NCBI GenBank assembly: GCA_028687155.1
Contig: JAQUAR010000106.1
Coordinates: 1 to 6,099 of the forward strand
From: Methylacidiphilaceae bacterium
GTDB taxonomy: Bacteria; Verrucomicrobiota; Verrucomicrobiia; Methylacidiphilales; Methylacidiphilaceae
Direction: 5' to 3'
DNA length: 6,099 nucleotides
Part shown: positions 1-4,731 of the stretch, piece after piece
How positions within the stretch are numbered: position 1 is the first letter of the stretch
Layout of the letters: the number at the start of each line of letters is the position of its first letter
Notes under the pieces: model-generated
Told to the model about the DNA's origin: nothing
Database searches by the model: none
The model's input: only the letters and a program-made list of their open reading frames with translations
Position numbers and translations under genes: made by a program

Positions 1-994
1 CGGGATCACCCCGTGGAACTTCCCCGCGGCCATGGTCACTCGGAAGGTGGCTCCGGCCCTTGCGGCGGGCTGCCCCTTCGTGCTCAAGCCCGCCGAGGAG
101 AGCCCTCTCACCGCCCTTCTGCTTGCCAGGCTCTGGGAGGAGTCTGGCGGATGGCCCGCCCTCTTCCAAGTTCTTCCCAGCTCCGATCCGGAAAGCCTTT
201 CCGCGCCATTTTTGGCCGACAGCCGAGTGCGCAAGCTCACCTTTACGGGAAGCACTCCCGTGGGAAAGCGCCTCTACGAGCGGAGCGCCTCGACTCTCAA
301 GCGGGTCAGCCTCGAACTCGGCGGCGGCGCTCCTTTCCTCGTATTCGCCGACGCCGACTTGGAAAAGGCGGCCGACGGAGCGATCACCGCGAAGTTCCGC
401 AACGGGGGACAGAGCTGCGTCGCGGCAAACGCGTTTTATCTCCAGAAGGGGATCGCACGCGAGTTCACGCGGCTTTTTGCCGAGCGGGTCGCCTCCCTTC
501 GGCTGGGAGATCCGCTCGATGAGCGGACCCAGGTGGGCCCGCTCGTGAACACGCAGGGCCTGGGCAAGGTCCGCGAGCTCGTCCAAGACGCCCTCGCCCG
601 CGGAGCGAAAACCGTCCTGGGAGGTCCGAGCCGCCAGCTTTTCTTCCCGCCGACAATACTCGCCGATGCCGCTTCCGATTCGCGAATCCTCGAAGAGGAG
701 ATCTTCGGACCCGTCGCTCCCCTCTGCACCTTCGAGACCGGGGAGGAGGCCCTGGCCATCGCATGCCGCGGCCGGGCCGGGTTGGCCGCCTATCTTTGGA
801 CCCGTGACCTCGAGCGCGCCCTCCGCTTTGCCGAGGAGATCCCCTATGGGATCGTCGGCATCAACGACGCCCTTCCCTCGACCGCCCAGGCCCCGTTCGG
901 CGGCTTCCGCGAGTCGGGCCTCGGCCGGGAGGGAGGCAAGTGGGGTCTCTCCGAATATCTTGAGTCCGAATACCTCTCCCTCGGCCTGGACTGA
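1..994 (+). CDS. gabD: Aldehyde dehydrogenase, succinate-semialdehyde dehydrogenase-like (5' end missing)
   Basis: Oxidises an aldehyde, most likely succinate semialdehyde, to the acid with NAD(P)+ in the cytoplasm, which would feed succinate to the TCA cycle. The reading frame is open from base 2 and gives 330 residues. A full-length family member has roughly 450-490, so about a third is outside the window. Visible landmarks in order are the PWNFP oxyanion Asn (codon 17-19), the KPAE cofactor site (Lys at 86-88), the general base Glu in ELGG (314-316), FRNGGQSC with the catalytic Cys (416-418), EEIFGPV, and the C-terminal APFGGFRESGLGREG plus GLSEYLESEYLSLGL typical of GabD proteins. The Glu after KPA, where NADP-preferring GabD has Ser, hints at NAD+ use (inference). 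The usual ELGGN Asn is Gly here. The ATG at 32 is internal, not the start. Family call is firm; the exact substrate is less so, since betaine-aldehyde and other ALDHs are related. Confidence 0.9.
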   Translation, partial: GITPWNFPAAMVTRKVAPALAAGCPFVLKPAEESPLTALLLARLWEESGGWPALFQVLPSSDPESLSAPFLADSRVRKLTFTGSTPVGKRLYERSASTLKRVSLELGGGAPFLVFADADLEKAADGAITAKFRNGGQSCVAANAFYLQKGIAREFTRLFAERVASLRLGDPLDERTQVGPLVNTQGLGKVRELVQDALARGAKTVLGGPSRQLFFPPTILADAASDSRILEEEIFGPVAPLCTFETGEEALAIACRGRAGLAAYLWTRDLERALRFAEEIPYGIVGINDALPSTAQAPFGGFRESGLGREGGKWGLSEYLESEYLSLGLD

Positions 995-1014
995 GCCGGC
1001 CTAATCGCGAACCG

Positions 1015-1740
1015 CTAATAGATTCCCGGAATCAAGCGGGAAGTCCGCGCGCGATAGGCGTCGTATTCGGCTCCGAACTGCGACCGCAAGAGCCGCTCTT
1101 CGGCCGCGATCCGCGCCAAGAGCGGAGGGAGGAAAAGCCCGGCGAGGATGACCCCAGCCCACGAGCCAAACGCCAAGCCCCATCCCAACACGTAGACGAG
1201 CAACCCCAGATAGCTCGGGTGCCGAACGAAACGGTAGGGACCACTCGTCACGAGCGTGTGCCCCGGCTGAATCGCGACGAGTCCGCTGAATCGCTGCCCG
1301 AGCACGAAGACGGGCCAGAGCCGCAGGGCGCCCCCGCCCGCATTGAGCACCACACCCACCCAGCGGATCCCTTCTCCATCCATCCTCCAGAAGTTCCCGC
1401 GATCGCAGAGTGCCGGGAGAAAGCCGTCCAGAACGCCGATCACCCCGAAGGCAAGAAGCACCCAACGATTCCCGCGGTCCTCGCGCTCCCCCGGGCTCAG
1501 GTTGCCCCGGCTGAAGAGAGAGACTCCGGCAAGGAGGAGCGTTGTCAGGGCGAGTGCCGCCCGCGCCGGGTTGGCCAGGAAGGGCCGGATTCCCCCGAAG
1601 GGCAAGATCGGCAGCGCGAGATAGGCAAGGGTCGATAGGAAGATCAGCGCAATCGGCAGCGCGGGCCTGGCCTTGAGTCCCATGAAGCAGTGAACGTTCG
1701 CCAGAACGTTTGCGCCGGCCGTTCGGAAAAGAAAAGGCAT
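1015..1740 (-). CDS. Isoprenylcysteine carboxyl methyltransferase (ICMT/PEMT)-family membrane protein
   Basis: An integral membrane protein of 241 residues in the SAM-dependent ICMT/phospholipid methyltransferase superfamily. The bacterial substrate is generally unknown. About five or six hydrophobic segments are visible, near residues 27-48, 59-76, 93-111, 126-147 and 178-207. The family signature lies towards the C-terminus: GPYRFVRHPSYLG at 167-179, then EERLLRSQFG at 214-223 and YDAYRARTSRLIPG at 226-239, the SAM-binding and C-terminal elements of the family. The ATG at 1740 is preceded by GAGGGG very close to the start. A second ATG at 1683 begins just before the first membrane segment but has no Shine-Dalgarno, so the start is uncertain by 19 residues. 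It converges on the ALDH gene with 20 bases between stops and no visible terminator hairpin. Nothing nearby suggests a substrate, and prenylated proteins should not be assumed. Confidence 0.88.
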   Translation of the reverse strand: MPFLFRTAGANVLANVHCFMGLKARPALPIALIFLSTLAYLALPILPFGGIRPFLANPARAALALTTLLLAGVSLFSRGNLSPGEREDRGNRWVLLAFGVIGVLDGFLPALCDRGNFWRMDGEGIRWVGVVLNAGGGALRLWPVFVLGQRFSGLVAIQPGHTLVTSGPYRFVRHPSYLGLLVYVLGWGLAFGSWAGVILAGLFLPPLLARIAAEERLLRSQFGAEYDAYRARTSRLIPGIY

Positions 1741-1823
1741 TCCCCTCAGAAGTTCCGGCCAGGCTGCATGTTCGTCCCGTCCGCAAGGCGGGAATGCCCG
1801 TGCTACCGTTTCTTACGCTCCGC

Positions 1824-1842
1824 AGGCTGCCGATCTCACAAA
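1824..1842 (+). repeat. Imperfect direct repeat, copy 1 (AGGCTGCCGATCTCACAAA)
   Basis: This 19-base stretch matches 2120-2138 at 17 of 19 positions in the same orientation. The two copies bracket the broken antitoxin gene, about 296 bases apart. They could be remnants of a duplicated target, of a mobile-element end, or of a recombination point that removed the partner toxin gene. The sequence alone does not decide. Confidence 0.6.
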
Positions 1843-1852
1843 CAGACTGGCT

Positions 1853-1867
1853 TGAATAGCCTATTCA
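1853..1867. promoter_or_regulatory. 15-base palindrome, likely antitoxin operator
   Basis: TGAATAG-C-CTATTCA is a perfect 7+1+7 inverted repeat ending 19 bases before the ATG of the antitoxin remnant. It is AT-rich in GC-rich surroundings. Phd/YefM antitoxins are known to repress their own operon by binding short palindromes at this position. The palindrome is seen directly; its role as operator is inferred. It is still intact although the gene behind it is frameshifted. Confidence 0.5.
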
Positions 1868-1886
1868 TTCAGTCGATTCCACCCTC

Positions 1887-2113
1887 ATGAGAAAGGCGAG
1901 CGCGACCGAAGCCAAAACAACCTAAGCGCCCTGCTCGATAGCCTCAAAAGCGGCCAACCCGTGCTGATCGTCGATCGGGGCCGGCCGGTGGCTCGTCCGG
2001 CCGCGCCGCGGCCCGATGCCCCCTCTCCCCTTTTGCGCAGCCAGCCGCCTCGAACCGTTTCGGGAACCTCGGCGCTGGAAGCTCTCCTGGAGGAGCGTCG
2101 ACAGGGGCGATAA
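1887..2113 (+). pseudogene. Phd/YefM-type (VapB-like) antitoxin, broken by a one-base frameshift
   Basis: In a working Phd/YefM type II antitoxin the N-terminal half binds operator DNA and the C-terminal half masks a toxin. Translation from the ATG at 1887 begins MRKASATEAK and then hits TAA at 1923-1925. From base 1919 a second frame continues for 64 codons to TAA at 2111-2113. It starts NLSALLDSLKSG and runs through PVLIVDRGRPVAR to the acidic/basic tail LEALLEERRQGR. Joining the two gives the family's AKNNLSALLD consensus if one base is restored in the A-run at 1914-1917. The restored protein would be about 75 residues, a normal length. An operator-like palindrome lies upstream. No PIN-domain or RelE toxin follows, though VapC would normally overlap or abut this stop. 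No clear Shine-Dalgarno is seen. A sequencing error in the homopolymer is possible. Confidence 0.75.
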
Positions 2114-2119
2114 ACTTTT

Positions 2120-2138
2120 AGCCTGCCTATCTCACAAA
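2120..2138 (+). repeat. Imperfect direct repeat, copy 2 (AGCCTGCCTATCTCACAAA)
   Basis: Matches 1824-1842 at 17 of 19 positions, differing only at the third and ninth bases. It starts seven bases after the antitoxin stop codon. Confidence 0.6.
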
Positions 2139-2173
2139 GTTCGTACCTGAACCGCGGGCCGACGGGCTTCGAT

Positions 2174-2236
2174 GCGAGGAGGAGCGCAGGTTTTCCCCCA
2201 GAGTTGCGTGAGAAGAACCTGCGAGGAGGGAAAACC
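2174..2236. repeat. Overlapping direct and inverted repeats that can form alternative hairpins
   Basis: A 9-base direct repeat GCGAGGAGG occurs at 2174-2182 and 2221-2229. Two inverted repeats share one left arm: CGCAGGTT (2185-2192) pairs perfectly with AACCTGCG (2216-2223), and GGTTTTCCC (2189-2197) pairs perfectly with GGGAAAACC (2228-2236). The two stems cannot form together. No U-rich tail follows on either strand, so it does not look like a simple terminator. Confidence 0.55.
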
Positions 2237-2306
2237 AAGCCCCAACGAAGCAGACAGGTCCATTTCGCAAGCCGCAGGAGAAGGCTTGGGAGACAGGTAG
2301 GTTCGC

Positions 2307-3023
2307 TCAAGGGATGGCGGCAAAGACGCGAGCCGGAGCGCCGGTGCCTCCCCCGATCTTCATCGGAATGCCGTAGATTGTCGCTCCCCGCGGGGGAAGC
2401 GCTCCAACGTTCGCGAGATTCTCGAACCCTGGCCGCCCCGCCCCGAGCCAGAGCCGGTGGACGGGAAAATCCCGCGAGCGACCCGGATCGAGGCTGGCCG
2501 TGTCGATCGCCAGCGCCGCAACATTCCGCTAGCGGAGAAGAAAAGAGACCGCCTCCGGCGAATAGCCGGGAAAGTGGAGGTTCTCGACATCCGCCCACCG
2601 GTCCGTTCCGAGGTACTGCTTCTTCTCCGGCCAGAACCTCCCCCACCCCGAGTAGGCAACGACGATCGCTCCGTCGGGGAGCAGGCCCCACCGCTGCTCA
2701 TGCCGCTCGAGGTCGGCGACCGAGAGAGCCGCATCGGCATCGCTCTGCGCCTGCCCGCGAAAGTCGATCACGCAAGCCGGCCCAATGCACTGCTCCAGGG
2801 GAACCCGATCCGCGGAAGCTCCTCCCTCCGAAAAGTGGAGCGGCGCATCCATATGAGTACCGCCATGCTCGGGAGCATAGAAGGTGCCGGCTGCGTAGAA
2901 GCGATCCTCCCCGGCGACCGGCCCATGGTGTTCGTACCAGTAGTGGAATCCCGTCTCCGTCGGCCAATAGATGGCACGCTCCTCGAAGGAATAGGTGAGA
3001 TCGAGGACTCTTTGCGCTCTCAT
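2307..3023 (-). pseudogene. Cyclase-family (PF04199, kynurenine-formamidase-like) hydrolase interrupted by an in-frame TAG
   Basis: Members are metal-dependent hydrolases such as arylformamidase; this one's substrate is unknown. Translation from the ATG at 3023 gives 164 residues before TAG at 2531-2529. The same frame then stays open for 73 more codons to TGA at 2309-2307, with no indel. The 238-codon total is normal for the family. The front part holds the metal-binding motif HGGTHMDAPLHF (53-64), an LLPDGAIVVAYSGWG strand (114-128) and HFPGYSPEAVSFL (150-162). After the stop come ALAIDTASLDPG, FPVHRL, FENLANV and IYGIPMKIGGGTGAPAR, all characteristic of the family. The natural reading is LLRERNVAALAID, so Glu GAG became TAG. 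GGGGAG sits six bases before the ATG, which fixes the start against an in-frame ATG at 3209. The truncated product would lack the C-terminal active-site and fold elements. Alternatives are a base-call error or stop readthrough. Confidence 0.8.
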
Positions 3024-3083
3024 GATTTCTCCCCACGAGCGAAAGGTCCCAACCGCGCACTCCCGCTCCTTCCGCTTTTCTTC

Positions 3084-3103
3084 GCCCTTTTCGTTCGAAG
3101 GGC
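3084..3103. repeat. Small inverted repeat
   Basis: GCCCTT (3084-3089) and AAGGGC (3098-3103) form a perfect 6-base stem around an 8-base loop. There is no T-run on either side, so a terminator is unlikely. It lies about 60 bases upstream of the cyclase start on the minus strand. Confidence 0.4.
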
Positions 3104-3155
3104 AAGGAGAATGGCCCTCCCCCTCGATTTCATGGATGAAGCTCCGGATCGCAGT

Positions 3156-3194
3156 GCTGGGGGAGTTCGGCCTCTGGGGCCGCCCTCCCCCAGC
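3156..3194. repeat. Strong hairpin: 10-bp outer stem, 5-bp inner stem
   Basis: GCTGGGGGAG (3156-3165) pairs perfectly with CTCCCCCAGC (3185-3194). After a symmetric two-by-two internal loop (TT/CC), CGGCC (3168-3172) pairs with GGCCG (3178-3182) around the loop TCTGG. Every stem pair is Watson-Crick and most are G-C. Neither strand has a T-tract after it, so it is not a standard Rho-independent terminator. It sits 133 bases upstream of the cyclase start and 255 upstream of the mdh start. It could be a structured leader, a protein-binding site or part of an unrecognised small RNA. Confidence 0.65.
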
Positions 3195-3244
3195 CAGGAG
3201 AACAGGCAATGGCTAACCATGACAAAGCATGACCCGTGCCACAA

Positions 3245-3278
3245 AGGAGAGGTTCGCCGAGGGATTCTTCCCTCTCCT
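3245..3278. repeat. Inverted repeat with an alternative inner stem
   Basis: AGGAGAGG (3245-3252) pairs perfectly with CCTCTCCT (3271-3278) around an 18-base loop. A smaller stem GAGGG/CCCTC (3259-3263 with 3270-3274) uses part of the same right arm, so the two exclude each other. There is no T-run after it. Confidence 0.45.
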
Positions 3279-3345
3279 CGCCTCCCGCCCGAAAAGTGCG
3301 CGCGCCGATCGTTGGGGGTTTGCGCCGCCGTCGGCAATCCGCAGC

Positions 3346-3375
3346 TTGTCAGGCCGTCCCCTGATTCCCTAGAAT
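3346..3375 (+). promoter_or_regulatory. Candidate sigma70-type promoter for mdh
   Basis: TTGTCA (3346-3351) and TAGAAT (3370-3375) each match the consensus -35 and -10 hexamers at five of six bases, separated by 18 bases. Transcription would start near 3382, giving a leader of about 65 bases before the mdh ATG. It is the best-placed pair I can find upstream of mdh. It is a pattern match only. Confidence 0.45.
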
Positions 3376-3448
3376 CCCGAGGACGGGAGTGTCGCTCCGG
3401 GCAGAAAGTCTTCCCCAAGCGAATGGAGCAGACCAGAAACAAGACATC

Positions 3449-4375
3449 ATGAAGATCGCAGTCATCGGAGCGGGATTTGTCGGCGCAACCACGGCCCAGC
3501 GCCTCGTGGAGAGGAACTTGGGCGAAGTCGTTCTCTACGATATCGTCGAGGGCCTGCCCCAAGGAAAGGCCCTCGACATGATGGAGTCCGCCCCGATCTG
3601 GGGATTCGAGTCCCGCGTGCTCGGAACCAACGATCCGAAGGATCTTTCCGGATCGGAGATGGTCGTCATCGCCAGCGGAATGGCTCGCCAACCCGGGATG
3701 AGCCGCGACGATCTCCTGGAGAGAAATGCGGGCATCGTGGCTTCGGTCGCCGACCAGGTCCGCGAGCATGCGAACCAGGCGATGGTCCTCGTCGTGACCA
3801 ATCCGGTCGATGCTCTCACCCATCTTGTCGCGGCGAAGGTGGGCACGCCCAAGGAGCGTATCTTCGGGATGGGAGGCATTCTCGACTCGGCGCGCTTCCG
3901 GCATTTCATCGCAACCGAGGTGGGAGTCGCTCACGCGGACGTGGATGCGATGGTCCTTGGCGGCCACGGAGATGACATGGTTCCCTTGCCGCGGTTCGCC
4001 ACGGTCAACGGCGTCTCGATCGAAATCCTGCTCTCTGGGGACCAGATTCAGAAGCTTGTGGCGCGAACGCGGGATGGAGGGGCCGAGATCGTCCGATATC
4101 TCAAAAAAGGCAGCGCCTACTACGCCCCCGCCGCAGCAGTCGCCCAAATGGTCGAGAGCGTGGCCCGCGACCAAAAGCGGCTCCTTCCCTGTTCGGTCTG
4201 GTGCAGCGGGCAATATGGCATTACGGGCCAGTTTGTCGGATTGCCGGTGATTCTCGGTCGCTCGGGCGTGGAGAAAATCGTCGAGCTGCCCCTTAGCGCG
4301 GCCGAGCTCAAGGAGCTACAGGTGAGCAGCGCCCACGTGGCCGCGAAAGTGGCCAAGCTGCAGATCGGGGCTTAA
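3449..4375 (+). CDS. mdh: Malate dehydrogenase (LDH-like type)
   Basis: Interconverts malate and oxaloacetate with NAD(H) in the cytoplasm, the last step of the TCA cycle. The product is 308 residues, the usual length for this group. The N-terminal Rossmann site is IGAGFVG (6-12), and Asp31 at the end of the second strand indicates NAD+. Arg80 in MARQPGMSR occupies the position that is Gln in lactate dehydrogenase and Arg in malate dehydrogenase, which sets malate specificity; Arg86 is the second substrate Arg. NPVD follows at 118-121, then LDSARF with Asp146 and Arg149, and GGHGD with catalytic His173. The C-terminal FVGLPVILGRSGVEKIVELPL is typical, while the usual YLEGEYG block reads WCSGQYG. 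MKIAVIGAG is the canonical start. A GTG at 3389 in frame would add 20 atypical residues. No good Shine-Dalgarno precedes the ATG. The TAA stop overlaps the stop of the convergent RelE-like gene. Confidence 0.95.
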   Translation: MKIAVIGAGFVGATTAQRLVERNLGEVVLYDIVEGLPQGKALDMMESAPIWGFESRVLGTNDPKDLSGSEMVVIASGMARQPGMSRDDLLERNAGIVASVADQVREHANQAMVLVVTNPVDALTHLVAAKVGTPKERIFGMGGILDSARFRHFIATEVGVAHADVDAMVLGGHGDDMVPLPRFATVNGVSIEILLSGDQIQKLVARTRDGGAEIVRYLKKGSAYYAPAAAVAQMVESVARDQKRLLPCSVWCSGQYGITGQFVGLPVILGRSGVEKIVELPLSAAELKELQVSSAHVAAKVAKLQIGA

Positions 4376-4731
4376 GGCTCTCGCCCGTCAATCATCCGCC
4401 AAAAGGCTGCGCTCTTTTCCAGCTCCTCGTCTTCCGCCAACGGCAGGTTGCTCCGAAAGAGAAAGTCGGCGAGGGTGTTTTTGTGCAAGATCCGGAAGAC
4501 CTGCACCCCACTCTCCTGAACCGCAAAATAGATGCGGTAATCCCGGCAGCGAAAGCGACGAAGCTGCCGTCCTTCTCGTTCGAGCGTTCCGAGCTTTTCC
4601 GAGCTTCCTCCTTCCAACTCCCGAGGGAGCACCTCGAATTCGGCGAGTACCTGAAGCTGGATGTCCTTGGGAAGCGCCGCGATCTCCCCAAGGCTCGCTT
4701 TGCTGAAGACGATCTGGAAGGGCTTGCTCAT
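4372..4731 (-). CDS. RelE/ParE-superfamily protein, orphan toxin-like
   Basis: The product is 119 residues with the RelE/ParE toxin fold pattern: an N-terminal strand IVFSKASLGEIAALP (7-21), a helix, then the basic strand block RCRDYRIYFAV (61-71) and FRILHKNTLADFLFRS (79-94). RelE toxins cleave mRNA on ribosomes and ParE toxins poison gyrase; which, if either, applies here is not shown. The tail from about residue 95 (LPLAEDEELEKSAAFW) is longer than in classical RelE. I associate this form with a conserved Verrucomicrobiota family, from memory only. There is no antitoxin gene beside it. Instead its ATG overlaps the stop of the muramidase gene as ATGA, with AAAGGAG just upstream, so it is probably co-translated with that gene. 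An in-frame ATG at 4902 lies inside the muramidase gene and gives an unrelated 57-residue extension, so I reject it. The downstream end meets mdh with overlapping stops. Confidence 0.82.
   Translation of the reverse strand: MSKPFQIVFSKASLGEIAALPKDIQLQVLAEFEVLPRELEGGSSEKLGTLEREGRQLRRFRCRDYRIYFAVQESGVQVFRILHKNTLADFLFRSNLPLAEDEELEKSAAFWRMIDGREP
4728..4731 (-). promoter_or_regulatory. ATGA stop/start overlap coupling namZ to the RelE-like gene
   Basis: On the minus strand the bases read ATGA: ATG at 4731-4729 starts the RelE-like gene and TGA at 4730-4728 ends namZ. AAAGGAG lies inside the end of namZ two bases before the ATG. This is the usual arrangement for translational coupling by terminating ribosomes. 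Confidence 0.7.

Larger units (their letters stand above)
1741..1886. other. Divergent intergenic region between the methyltransferase gene and the broken antitoxin gene
   Basis: This stretch separates the leftward methyltransferase gene from the rightward antitoxin remnant. It is expected to hold both promoters, but I could not pick out a convincing -35/-10 pair. It does hold one copy of an 18-19 base imperfect repeat (1824-1842) and a 15-base palindrome (1853-1867). An open frame of 66 codons on the + strand crosses it (1690-1890) but resembles nothing and begins inside the methyltransferase gene. Confidence 0.5.
2114..2306. other. Non-coding stretch with clustered direct and inverted repeats
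   Basis: These 193 bases lie between the tail ends of the antitoxin remnant and the cyclase pseudogene, where a toxin gene would be expected. I found no fragment resembling a PIN, RelE or Doc toxin. The stretch holds the second copy of the 19-base repeat at its left end and a compact group of overlapping repeats at 2174-2236. A 63-codon leftward frame crosses it (2323-2132), with no recognisable motif. Confidence 0.5.
3024..3448. other. Gene-free divergent region upstream of mdh, with three inverted repeats
   Basis: These 425 bases separate the divergent starts of the cyclase pseudogene and mdh. Three inverted repeats follow one another (3084-3103, 3156-3194, 3245-3278), then a likely mdh promoter (3346-3375). 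An open + strand frame from 3219 to 3452 ends in an ATGA overlap with the mdh start. Its 77-residue product has no recognisable motif, so I do not call it a gene. Confidence 0.55.

Noticed and set aside
1001..1786. A 261-codon minus-strand frame overlapping the methyltransferase.
   Set aside because: It is Arg/Gly/Ser-rich without membrane segments or motifs. The frame from 1740 carries the ICMT signature.
1770..1795. TCCCG/CGGGA inverted repeat upstream of the methyltransferase.
   Set aside because: Only five base pairs in GC-rich DNA, which is easily expected by chance.
1911..1927. Programmed frameshifting in the antitoxin at the A-run.
   Set aside because: There is no slippery heptamer with a stimulatory structure positioned for it, and antitoxins of this family are not known to need frameshifting. 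Mutation or sequencing error is simpler.
2132..2323. A 63-codon minus-strand frame just after the cyclase pseudogene, considered as a small gene.
   Set aside because: No recognisable motif, no good ribosome site, and it runs through the repeat cluster.
2529..2531. The TAG in the cyclase gene as a pyrrolysine or other recoding site.
   Set aside because: The family is not known to use recoded residues, there is no supporting structure or tRNA in the window, and a simple GAG-to-TAG change explains it.
3156..3194. The strong hairpin as a Rho-independent terminator.
   Set aside because: No T-tract follows on either strand, and no gene ends next to it.
2457..3452. A 331-codon open frame on the plus strand across the cyclase pseudogene and the region upstream of mdh.
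   Set aside because: It lies antisense to recognisable cyclase motifs, has no family resemblance and reflects GC-rich third-position bias. The cyclase on the minus strand explains the conservation.
3020..4213. A 397-codon open frame on the minus strand across mdh.
   Set aside because: It is antisense to a clearly recognised malate dehydrogenase and shows no motifs of its own.
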